Both the position numbers and the translations under genes were made by a program. A stretch of 64,000 nt of DNA from Paulownia fortunei (Eukaryota; Streptophyta; Magnoliopsida; Lamiales; Paulowniaceae): positions 3,968,001 to 4,032,000 of the forward strand of contig CM033124.1 of assembly GCA_019321725.1 (NCBI GenBank), in the 5' to 3' direction. This document shows positions 37,368-48,036 of the stretch, piece after piece. Under the pieces are notes generated by a model. It was not told where the DNA came from. It saw nothing but the letters and a program-made list of their open reading frames with translations, and ran no database searches. The first letter of the stretch is position 1. Each line of letters opens with the position of its first letter.

Positions 37368-39060
37368 TATTTTCTAAGAGTAAATCTAAAATAAATACAT
37401 TAGTTTTCTGTAAATATAGTACTTCTTTTTTCTACAACTAATTTTTTCTTTTTCGCCAAAAAAGTATTTGGATACAAAATCTTAAAATTCATTATTTTGT
37501 ACTGAAATTTAGGTAATCTTAAAATACTGATTGGAGTATTGAAAATTTTAAATTTATAATAATAAAATTTATCAAATTTGTTAGGATATATTTAAATTAT
37601 TATGAATTACAACTCCATCAAATACAATCTTGCGATATTTTCTCAAGTATTATGATAGATTTGAAATTAACCTAATTTTAAAGTCGTTGAAATTTTCACT
37701 CCAAATTATTCCAAGACAAATTCTGTTCTTTGCATTTAATAGCAAACCAAAAGTATTCAAAAACTATATAAAAATACAATAAAAAGATAAAAAAAAAGAA
37801 TTTCTAGCTAACTAACAATATTTGACTTCAATTTCAACAAATTTGGGACAAAGCATGAAATAACTTCCAATCAAACTTAGTGCTTTGTGGCCAAAAATTG
37901 AAAGTAAAGTGGGCTTCATTAAAATGTACTTTTTTTAATGTAAATATATATTTATGGGTCAGACTTAAAAATGTTTTACATGTTTTGGAAAAAGATTCAT
38001 TTAAAAAAAAATACAAGCAGCCTTAGACAAAGAAAATGGACCATGCTTATTTTTCCTTACCAAACCTAAATATATATCAGTTCAATTTCACACTTAACAA
38101 GTCCGCACACTCAGTCAAGTTTAGCACTAGTCACATTTCATAAGTCAATTTTCTAAGGTCAAATAATGGCAGCCAACTTTCATAAATTAAGTTCACATCC
38201 TTGTACTTTTGTACTAAAATAATTACATTGATAACGGGCGCTCCTAATCTACCCCTTCAAAAGTGAAACGAGTCAATACAATATAAATTATTAAATTTAA
38301 TTTGTGTGTTAAATGGGTCAATTTTTTTTTCTTTTATAACTCAAATATTAAAGTTAGACTTAATTTAAACTCTAAAATTTTAAATTTATCATTTTGACAC
38401 TTCCAACTCCTATGTGCACCAAATATGATTTTTGTTGGTCAAAAACTCATTCACCCAAAATGGTAAAATATTTACATCCATGTCTCTTAAACTTTTGACT
38501 TTTAACAACCATCTCCTTAATCTTTATATTTTTGACAAATGTCCCTTTAGCATTATTTAATCAAACATTATAAATTGTTTAGTAAAAGGTCGAACAAGCC
38601 CATTCATATACTTATGGAAAAAGAAATAACTGATGCACTGCAATTATTTTTATAAAAAATAATGAGTGTGACCAAATTTCGAAATTTTAAGATATCTTTA
38701 ATTACATAAAGAATATATACTAACATTTACTTTTATATGTTAAAAAATTAACATACTTTTCACAATTATAAATGGCTCATAATTTTCCAAAAATATAATT
38801 TTTAAAATAAAGTGGGAGATCTGAATCTAATTTTTAATTTTGAATATAGAAGTAAATTTAATGACATAGTCCAACTTTAATAATATAATCAATATAGTAT
38901 TATAATATTCAAAAAATCAAATAAGAGTTATTTCAACATTTATTATTTTCTTAATGCATAAAAAAATGATACGAGTACCACGGCGTCTACTTTGTAAGAG
39001 GAGAAATATTTTGGGCTTGAAATTTAGGGGGACCAGAAGCCCAATCTGGGCCCAACTAAA
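37368..39060. other. Intergenic AT-rich DNA
   Basis: No gene or transposon end was recognised. The last 100 bases become less AT-rich and may include the promoter of the small gene that follows. Confidence 0.4.
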
Positions 39061-39627
39061 TGCGTCTGAAGACCAAAAAATTGTACCGCCCTTTCCACAA
39101 CGGTTTCTGTTTCCCATTTCTGTGTTTTGATTTCAGTCAACTTCTTCCATTCTCTTGCATCTTTTCTTCATTCCAGAGAAGGATTTTAAGGGTTCCCCCC
39201 AATTTATTGCAATACAGGGAATTTTCTAGAGTGTGTATAGTTTGGTAAACTATAATCAAAATCCGGTTAGTGTCGAATACCGAACCACGAATCTTAGTGT
39301 TGAATTAACTGAAATTTACCGAACCGATATATTAATGGCGTACCGAAATTTTTGTTTACTCATTTCTCGGATTGGTTTTACCGAATGAACAGTATTAATT
39401 AATATCCCCATTTTTCATTTGTTAAATGTAAGTGATAATCATTTTTTTTTCTTTTTGTTCATGGGATCAAGTTCTGAAATTTTACGTTTATAATGAATGA
39501 TTGGGTTTATTTTGATACTATTTTAGGGAAAAATTATGGATGTGGATATGCAGAATGCTAAAAAAAGGGTAGTCTTTTATCCACTTTGCATTAATTCAAA
39601 GAACCCTAGCTGAGGGTAGGAGAATCA

Positions 39628-41013
39628 ATGCCAGCAAAGCACGTGAAAACCCTACCTGCGCCGAGATTTATGATTGCTGAGTCCACCTCAAACTCCCCTG
39701 TGCAGTCGAGGTATTTTTTTTTTATTTATTTTTTCGTTAACCATTCAATTTCCAAAGGAGTACTTTTATTTGGGATGTGAAAATGCCACTATTTTTGGAT
39801 GGGTTTTATTGGATTGTAAATTTGATATTAGGGTGAGAAGGCGTTCGCGGGATTTTATGCAAAGGGGGAGTGTGAGGGTTTTGTTGAAAAGGGAAGATGG
39901 GCCCTCTGCAACCCGGCCATTTCTTCGAGTAAGTAGTCATCCTTTGACTTTATCAGTTGTTTGTAGTGTTTATTACTTATTTTATATGGTTTTCTGGTCT
40001 AATGTGCAATTAGGGATGGTTAGCTTTGCGTGATCTTGAGTTCATTTAGCAGTGATGAATATCTAGCATGGTAGGTAGTGGTTTGTAACTTATGCTCCAT
40101 GTTTTACCGAATTGTAAGTGATATACTATTTAAGTTTAGGGTAAATTTTGCCATCAGCCCTGCCTCACAAGTTAGTAGTTTTAAGAGAATGTTTTATAGC
40201 AGGAAGTAGAAAGCATGCATCTTACCTCTATGTTTAACTCGGTGTGAAGAAAATAAATAGGTACTCAGTTATGCTGTCATTCAAAATGATTTAATTATAA
40301 TACTCATTGAGGACCACACTAAGTCTATGGAATTTTCATGGGCCATGTGCATTCTTATTAACCATGTAACTGACGTAGCTCAATCAAAAATATTCACTTT
40401 GGCAAGGGTTGCTTACTGTTTAAAGCATGTCGAACAGAAAATCCCTTGCTGAGTGCATCTATTTATAGACGCTAAGTCGTGAAAGGACTTAAGGTCATTC
40501 CATAGAGAGATTAAGAATTTTTCATTTATATGTGCTAAAGAATGAACTGTGCTTTGAGGACTACTTGTTTGCCCCTTTACATAAGCTGTTTTCTGAAATA
40601 GCTGCTGGACTGCCATTTCCATATATTATCATTTTGGGGTACTTTCCCTAGTGATAAGCAGAGTTTTCGACTTTCTGGCTGGTTTTCCCCTGTATGCTTC
40701 TCCTCGTTGGCTTTGTAAGAGAAGAGCTTATTTTAAAGAAGAGAAGTTGTTATAGTTCCTGTGCCTCTTACCACATAATACTTCTGCAGCTAACAGAGAT
40801 GTCTGTTGAGCATCCAATTTACATATGTTCTTTGGCTTTCTTGTAGTGGAAACACAAAAATGATACCTGGTTTTCTGTGGTTTTTATGATTGGTAATTTG
40901 CGCTGCTAATATGATATCTGTACTCCATTGTCTAAATTCTCGTTGGGTTTACGATATTGCAGGGAACAACTAATGCTTCATGCTGCGGGTTGATTCCCCG
41001 AGATCCTGGCTGA
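39628..41013 (+). CDS. Small Arg-rich protein of unknown function, three exons
   Basis: Predicted exons 39628-39710, 39832-39928 and 40963-41013 have GT-AG introns of 121 and 1034 bases and matching phases, giving 76 residues: MPAKHVKTLPAPRFMIAEST in exon 1, a basic VRRRSRDFMQRGSVRVLLKR in exon 2 and NASCCGLIPRDPG in exon 3, ending at TGA 41011-41013. The same frame continues past the TGA for 27 residues (SKSGKGGKKKRWF at its end) to TAA 41095-41097, so either the TGA is a recent truncation or the tail is chance. Splice sites are good (CGA|GTAAGT; TTGCAG|GG). I do not recognise the family. No catalytic motif, signal peptide or membrane segment is visible. The run of basic residues could suit nucleic-acid binding or organelle targeting, which is only a guess. 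Confidence 0.5.
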
Positions 41014-41097
41014 ACTAAGAAGCAAGAGCCTGTGTTATCCTCAGCAGCAGGTGCTTCCAAATCTGGAAAGGGTGGAAAGAAGAAGCGATGGTTTTAA

Positions 41098-41739
41098 TTT
41101 TACCAAAGTGGTTGCCTTTTCTGTGTTGATAATCCTTTTGCTTTTCTTAAGATAGTTTGTCCAGAATCAGCTCTTAGTAATTTCGGTCTAGACTACAGAA
41201 AAACACTGATATCCTTGTTTTCAAACTTCCTCCTGATTGAACTTGGGGCTCATCTTTTCTCTTTCAGACTGGTTCTTTACAGATTTGATTTGAGGCTCTG
41301 CATGTGTCAAATGTCGAGGTAGTTAGAGAGAGGCATTTCCTTACTGTGATTTGCAAGCTTCTGCTATTATGTGAGGCAGTGAACTTTTGAATCGTCAATT
41401 GGAGAAAAGTCCATTCTCTATTGGCAAATGTGTAAGCAACTTCTCACCAAGAATTTTTCCCAACCTTTGTCATTATATACTTTCTGCTCTCTTGATGCAC
41501 AACTATTTAACTTCCGTTTCACTGTAATGCTGACAGATTATAAAAAAATCTGTTGGTTGGCTAGGAGTCTAATTAGCATTAAATTTCCTGTGATTAAGTT
41601 TTGTGACAAGCTTTAGATGCTATAGTGTTTTGAGAGCATTTTAGGGGATAATGCTCAAATTGTAAGAAAAGCTCTGTGGAGTTCTTTGTTTTCTGTTCAT
41701 TACCTTCAACTGCCTAACGCTTTGTTTGCTCCTTGGATT
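41098..41739 (+). other. Likely 3' flank of the small gene
   Basis: T-rich, moderate-GC sequence with no coding similarity follows the last stop; it probably holds the 3' untranslated region. The open frame at 41428-41616 has no recognisable content. Confidence 0.35.
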
Positions 41740-42679
41740 TTCACTAGGAAACCACTAATAGGATGTAGGAATGTAGTCGGAATGGAATAAACATTCTCAA
41801 GCTCATTCCTAAAAGTATGATTGATATAATTTAGTATTAGAAATACTCATTTTCAAAAAAATTACCATTCCTAAAAGTGTGTCTAGTCATTTCTTTCCTC
41901 CCCACGTATATAGTTATTTTTAATCAATTTGGAATAAATTTATATTTATTTTTGACAAAACTATCATCATAAATTAAACAAACATGTTTCACAAAATTTA
42001 AAAGTGACATGTGTCGGATTTTTCGAAATCTAACCCTCAAGATTTTTATGAATCCAAATTCGAATTCGTTCCAAACGCGAGAGTTTAAGTTGGATTTATT
42101 AGACTTAATATATAATTTTAAAAATATTAAAAAAATAAAAATAATATCACCGTAATTTTTTAAATAAAAGAAATATAAATTGTATCCCTAATTTTACTCG
42201 GATCGAGCGGTCCTAGTTTTACTCGAATCAATTGTATCCCTAATAAATTTAAATAAATATAATTTTATTTTTTATTTTTGCATTGTATTCTTCAACTCTT
42301 TATCTCAATTCAGTTAATAATAAATAAATAAATAAAGTAATTTTATGTGCTAATTTTTTTAATAAAAAATATTAATATCAATGTGAGATTTTATATATAT
42401 ATATATATTAATGTCGACAAAAATCATAACAAATCTACTATACACAATATATCAAATAATAATTTTATTCTACAAATTTTCTACTGAAGAGTAATTTGTC
42501 ATTCATACTATTTATTTTTATTACAATCATAAGAATGGAATTAATCAAAGAATGATGATTTCATTCATTTTTCATTCTATGTACATACCAAATGTGGGGA
42601 ATATTATACTCATATTATTTAATTTCTAATTTTATTCCATTCATGTCTAATTTCATTCTTACATACCAATCATCCCCTA
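41740..42679. mobile_element. MITE-like element with diverged inverted ends
   Basis: The left side reads CTAGGAAACCACTAATAGG then ATGTAGGAATG and GGAATGGAATAAAC. The right side inverted reads TTAGGGGATGATTGGT then ATGTAAGAATG and GAATGGAATAAAAT. These align over about 50 bases as imperfect terminal inverted repeats. A similar right end (CCAATCACCCCTTAG) occurs near 6500, suggesting a second family member. No target duplication was established. Confidence 0.35.
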
Positions 42680-43255
42680 AGAAAAATAACTTGGGTTAAT
42701 CTCACTTTTCCCCATCATTCTCATTAAGTATTATTTTGCCTCATTATATTCTCAATTATATCATTTTATTATCATGTACTCTCAATTGGTATCATTTTAC
42801 CTCATATACTCTTATTGTATTACTTTACTCTTTTACACATTAAAAAATATCTTAATTGCCATTACTTATTATTTTTAGTAAACTTAATTTAACAATATTA
42901 CACAATTAATAGACTTATATTTATATTCTAATAGTTATTTTAACTTGATTAATTAACACTTAATATTAAATTCATTAAAACTTTATTTTACTTTAAATTT
43001 AATATTTTTTTTTAATTTAATATAATATTTATTAAACTACTATATAGTTGGATATTTTGTTACTTAATATATTTTACTTATAAGTTTCTTATTCGTTGTA
43101 AATCTTAAAAATATATAATATATTTTAAATAATATTTATTAAACATGTAAAGTACTAGTAATAAATTTTGCATTACTAATGGAAGTATCGTAATATAATA
43201 AAACTAAGGTAAAATAAAAAAAAAAGTCATTTTAGAATTTATTTTATTATTATAA

Positions 43256-43580
43256 AATAATTTACAAATAATCTTATTACCATGATTTTGGAAATTATGT
43301 TAAATTTAAAAAGTTCATATTGGTGTTTAACAAAAAATAATCACAAAAATTACTTTTTCTAATTTAATATAGTTTTTATTAAATCTTGATTATTTAATTA
43401 ATAATTGATATTTTTTTAAAAATAATTTAGAAATAATCTTATTTCCATGATTTTAGAAATTATGTTAAATTAGAAAAATTCGTATTGGTGTTTAACAAAA
43501 ATTAATCCAAAAAATGACTTTTTTTTTTTAAAATTTAATATAGTTTTTATTAAATTTTGATTATTTAATTAATAATTGAA
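43256..43580. repeat. Tandem duplication with a 165-base period
   Basis: Segment 43256-43410 is repeated at 43421-43580, with shared words such as 'ccatgattttggaaattatg' (second copy 'ccatgattttagaaattatg') and 'attggtgtttaacaaaaa'. It lies in a very AT-rich non-coding stretch. Confidence 0.8.
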
Positions 43581-44257
43581 AATTTCCTACTAATATTTCA
43601 CATAGTTAATAAAATATTTTTAGAAATGTATTACATATTTTTCAGATTTATGATAAATAAGAAATTTATAAGTATGAATATGTTAGCTAAAATATCCTAC
43701 TATATAATAATTTAATAGAAACTATATTAAATAAAATAAATAGCCACAACAAAATTTTAAATGAATTGAAAAAACATGGACCATTTGGATGCGCCAAACA
43801 TAGTTAGCACAATAATTTCTTGGATGAAAGAATAATGACCATGTTCCAAGTTCCAACCACCAAAAGCTAAGGAAATGTTTTGTTTTGATTTGGTTGTGTT
43901 TTCAGCGTAAATGTTTGGGAGAATGAGTTTTAATATAATATATTGAAAAATAAAATATACTAATAAAAAATATAATATATATTTAAATCTATTTTAAGAG
44001 AAAGAATGAGTTGGGAATGAACGAAGAAGAAAGAATTTGGAATGGTTTTGAAAGAATTTTGCAACTGGGATTTTGTTAAATGATTATCTCTTCCAAATCC
44101 CATTTCTTCGTGAGATGAGTACGCTCTCAATGGAAAGAGAGTATATTATGTGGTGCTGAACATTTAAGTTTGAGGCACGATGTTACTGAAGGTGTAGTTG
44201 AGCAGATTTCTGGTTAGTTTGCAGTTAAAATGATGATTTGAAAACCTTAAATGTTAA

Positions 44258-44608
44258 GAGCCCGTTTGGTTACATTCCGAAATGGAATTTTTTCATTTTT
44301 TATTATTTGAAATGAAAAAATATATTTATTTTATTTATTTTCAACATAAATATTATTTATTTTTATTTTAAAATTTATTTTAAAATTTATTAATATTTTA
44401 CGCCTTTTCACATATTTACTAATCTCGTTATTAAACCTATAAAAATACTGTAAATATATTTTCACTTCTAAACTATAAAGTATATATATAAATATAATTA
44501 ATCCAAATATATTCTCATTTTACACGAACGCATAGTGAAAAAATATTTTCATCTTTAAAAATATTAAAAATATGAAAATAAATTTAAAAATAAAACCAAA
44601 CGAGGCTC
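44258..44608. mobile_element. PIF/Harbinger-type MITE, 351 bp, TAA duplication
   Basis: The ends are GAGCCCGTTTGGTT on the left and, inverted, GAGCCTCGTTTGGTT on the right. Both are flanked by TAA (44255-44257 and 44609-44611), as expected for PIF/Harbinger. The interior is AT-rich and non-coding, so it would depend on a transposase encoded elsewhere. Confidence 0.75.
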
Positions 44609-44788
44609 TAACATTTCTCACTTATTTTCAGCTCTCTCTTTATTTGCTCATTCGTAAAAAGTGATTTCCCAAGTAGTTTTGAAGACTCACTGGCGGGATA
44701 GTCCCCTCGACATTAGTATTAGTAGAATCAGTTATATTATAAGTGAAAAACAAGAAAAAAAAAAAGCTAAAATGTCATACACTATAAT

Positions 44789-44930
44789 CAGGGGCGGATT
44801 TAGGGGGGCTGGTGGAAAAGCCGCGGCCGTACCCCTCAACTTTTTTTTTTTAAAATTTGTATATATATATAAAATTATTAAAATTTTAAAATTCATCCCT
44901 CCTAAATAATAAAAAATATTTTTTTATTTA
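44789..44930. mobile_element. hAT-like terminal fragment (CAGGGGCGGA end)
   Basis: Begins CAGGGGCGGATTTAGGGGGG, the style of terminus seen in many plant hAT elements. A related degenerate end (GGGGCAGGGATGGAGTCAAG) is near 60712, followed by similar 'cccctcaa' and 'tcatccctcctaaa'-like words. The opposite terminus was not found here. Confidence 0.4.
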
Positions 44931-45080
44931 TTAACTAAAAAAATTTGAGGTAGAACAAATTTGAGGACAAAATGAAGATAAATGCATTATACCAAATTTT
45001 GTATAACAAAGAATAGATGTTGGATTGGAGATGAAAAAACACAAAATAATAGAGTAATAATGTGAGAAATTGTGTAGGGT

Positions 45081-45583
45081 TAGAGACGACAATGAGATGG
45101 GTTCAAACCCGAACTTGTAATGAACCTGTCCTGTTCGGGGCTGGTTTAAACCCTGTTAAGCGGGTTTTAGGGTATGTACGGGTTTTAGTTTTTTAAATCC
45201 AATTGGGTTTAGGGCGATTAACGAATTTTAGTGGACCCATCCCGAATTCATTCTGTATTGCTTTTATTTTTATTATAAGATATATTTTATAATTACTAAG
45301 ATTTCTGAATTGAATGATTATTCATAATAATTTTAATATATTCATCTTTTATAAATCAATACTTTTATCACATTTATTAATTAGAAAAATATATTCAAAA
45401 TCAATTAACGTTGTATCATTAGTACTTAGTAAAAAAATGTCAAATTTAATAGTTATATGTAAAGAAAAATGATTATAGAAGACAAGAAAGATTAAAAGAA
45501 AATAATTTTTAGCGAGTTTATTTGAGTTTGACACGAGTCTCGGGTTTGATACCCGTTTCAAATCCACTTCATTGTCATCCCTG
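45081..45583. mobile_element. hAT-type MITE, 503 bp, 8-bp target duplication
   Basis: The left terminus is TAGAGACGACAATGAGATGG and the right, inverted, CAGGGATGACAATGAAGTGG. They are flanked by TGTAGGGT (45073-45080) and TGTAAGGT (45584-45591), an 8-bp duplication with one mismatch, diagnostic of hAT elements. CAGGGATGACAATG is a common plant hAT-MITE terminus. The interior is non-coding. Confidence 0.75.
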
Positions 45584-45624
45584 TGTAAGGTCGGAGATGA
45601 AAGTATTGTAAGGCAAGTCAATGC

Positions 45625-46560
45625 TTAGCAAGTGGAAAAGTGATGGAGGCACTGCACCAGAGAGATTGCTGTGGGGAAAATTGATGTTGAATGACCATGC
45701 ATTAGCTCCATTTCCTAGTTCAGAAGGTATCCCTCCAGCAATTGAACTTCTACTTATGTGTCAATCCTTTGGATAAAAGGAAGATTTGCAATTTGAACAG
45801 GAATTCTGCTTCTCAAATTGTTCTTTTGCAACAGAAAACCCTCCAAATTCGAGCAGGCATACCTGTCATATAGCATTGGGGTGCAGCCAGACAGCTTGTT
45901 ATCAGAGATTTGATAGCTTTCCCAACTCTACTGGGATTGAACCTCTGATTTTATTAGCATCAACCTCAAGAGTCTTCAAACTAGTTAACCATAAGAAAGT
46001 TGAAGGAATTGGGTCGTGGTGTTGTTTTCTCCAAGGTCCAGACAGACTAGTTTTGTTAGATTTTCTATCTCTGCTGGAATCCGAGTACTTATGTTCTCCC
46101 TTAACAGCAAAGTCTCTAAACTAGTTAACTGTAATAAAGCGAAAGGAATGTGGCTGATGATTTTGTTAAATCCAATGTCTAGATTAACAGATTTGACATA
46201 TTTCCTGTGATTGCTGGAATCCAACCATCAATTTGATTATCGTACACTGACAAAGTTTCCAATTCTGATGATCGGCCCAAGGTTGAAGGGAGAAAGCCAA
46301 CGAGGAAGTTGTAACTCAACAAGAGTGATCAAACTCATAAGGGTTTTCCTATTTCAGGTGGAATGGAACCTGAAATGTGGTTAAAAAAATGCGAGTACCT
46401 CTAATTTAGTGATATTGGCCAGTGAAAGATGCAAGTCAGATATTTGCTAGACAAATTGAGGTAAGTTTTGTTTTGACTGTGCACCTATTTCTTGGTGGGA
46501 TGCTTCCTCTGAGCCCATTATCACTTAAGATGATGAATTCCAGCAAGGTGTGGAAAAAAA
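45625..46560 (-). pseudogene. Leucine-rich-repeat receptor-like pseudogene
   Basis: Minus-strand translation shows successive LRR pieces in several frames: TLLEFIILSDNGLRGSIPP near 46530, NHISGSIPPEIGK near 46360, GFLPSTLGRSSELETLSVYD near 46270, QLTSLETLLLRENISTRIPA then EIENLTKLVCLDLGENN (46000-46150), and SSIAGGIPSELGNGA plus NLSGAVPPSLFHL near 45650-45750. The IPxxL/IGxL spacing is that of plant extracellular LRR receptors, which sense peptides or pathogens. Stops and frameshifts are frequent and no signal peptide, membrane segment or kinase was found. Confidence 0.75.
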
Positions 46561-47191
46561 AATTACGTTTATCTCTACCACACATCCAGCGTACATTGTG
46601 CTATATAGTTTCCTTTCAGGCTTATCACTTCTGCATTAATAATACAGCACATTATGATTAGTACTTACATAAAGAAATCAGAAGCACAAAACTCCCATCA
46701 TACAAAGCATCCATTCAGAAAGAACACCTGTGTACATATGGAAAGGAAAAACAGCGCAAGATTGAGACTACAAGGAAAGAACCTTGAAAAGACTCCGAAA
46801 TCTAAGTATAAGAATAGAGTTCCAGTAACAAACTTCTTCTAGATTTAAAAGAAAATCTTAACAAGAAGAATGACACTGCAGAAAAAACATTCAATTAAAA
46901 TGAGAAAAAGAAAAGATGTTTGATAGATTAAAAAAAAAGTAAGATAATACACGAAAGACGACCCTATAAAAAAAACGTAGTGGTGCCTGTGAAAAATAAG
47001 TATCAAATGCCAACACTGACAGGGTGCAAGCAAATGTCTGTAATTGTTCAATGAGCATTTCTTAAGATGATTGTTGATTGTGTCAGAAGAAAACACTTGT
47101 TAAATGTGAATCTGATGTACCTATATTTTCTATAGAGATAAGAATAAGCATCTGTTATCATCCAATATATACATCTTCTATGAGGTTAAGT
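46561..47191. other. Intergenic and 3' flank of the NLP gene
   Basis: No coding similarity was recognised. It probably contains the 3' untranslated region of the PB1 exon. Confidence 0.4.
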
Positions 47192-48036
47192 TTACTGGTT
47201 TGTATTCTCAAGAGAAATTTTGACTGTGTGTATGCCCATTGATGCCATTGCACTCATATAGTTGGTCAGGGCTGCATCTCCATCCAGTAAAATTTCATTG
47301 TTATCTCCATCTAGATACTTGACCACAAAACTTCCAGCTTCTAACTTTAACCTTTTTGCCACTTCATCTTTCAAGTTCATCATTCCTGATGAAAGAGATA
47401 GCTGAAACTTTATGATATCAACTCCATAAGAGGCCTTCACAGTCATTATGCTTTCATCACTCATTGCTGTTTGCGCTCTAATTGGCTGAATGGAGAGTTT
47501 CATTGTAGTCTTTTGTAACGATGTCATTGTACTGATACAATTCTGCAGGGCTGCATCACTATCCAGTGAAATCTGACAATTGTTTTCATCAGCATACTTG
47601 ATTTCAAAACTTTCAGCTTCCAATTTTAACCTCTTTATCATTTCATTCTTCAATTCCAACATTCCTGCTGAAAGAGAGAGCTGAAACTTTATAAGATCAT
47701 CTTTATATGATGCTTTTACAGTCATGTTAACCGCATTTCTCGTTGCCTCAGTTTGTGGTATGATTGGCACAATATAGACCTTGATTGTACTTATATCCAA
47801 TGATCTGATGGCACTCACATACTCCTGCAATCCTGCATCAGTATCAAGTAGGATCCAAATGCTATCTTCATGACGATACTTGATTTCAAAAGTCCCAGCA
47901 GTTAGCTTTAACCTCTTCATCACTTCATCTTTCAATTTCATCATTCCAGAGGCAACAGAAAGCTGAAACTTTATAGTGTCACCTTTAAAGTCTGCCTTCA
48001 CGGTGATGATGCTTCCTTCATTTTGCACTGTTGTAG
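47192..48036 (-). repeat. Three tandem PB1 domains in the last NLP exon
   Basis: The exon encodes three copies of one domain at about 48007-47762, 47725-47480 and 47446-47204, with a protein period of 93-94 residues. Each begins with the PB1 lysine strand (ITVKADF, MTVKASYKDD, MTVKASYGVD), continues IKFQLS..GM..LK.E..KRLKL, and has an acidic OPCA-like segment (YRHEDSIWILLDTDAGL, YADENNCQISLDSDAAL, YLDGDNNEILLDGDAAL). Copies share a little over half their residues by eye, yet there is no stop or frameshift across 281 codons. PB1 domains form head-to-tail oligomers using the lysine and acidic faces; both faces seem retained in all three. Confidence 0.88.

Noticed and set aside
45786..46210. Plus-strand frames of 112 and 64 codons
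   Set aside because: Opposite the LRR pseudogene; their Ser/Leu pattern is the complement of LRR codons.
48028..48028. Start of a 278-residue PB1 protein at 48028
   Set aside because: The first codon there is GTG, and the first in-frame ATG lies inside PB1 copy 1; the frame is better explained as a downstream exon spliced to 48366.
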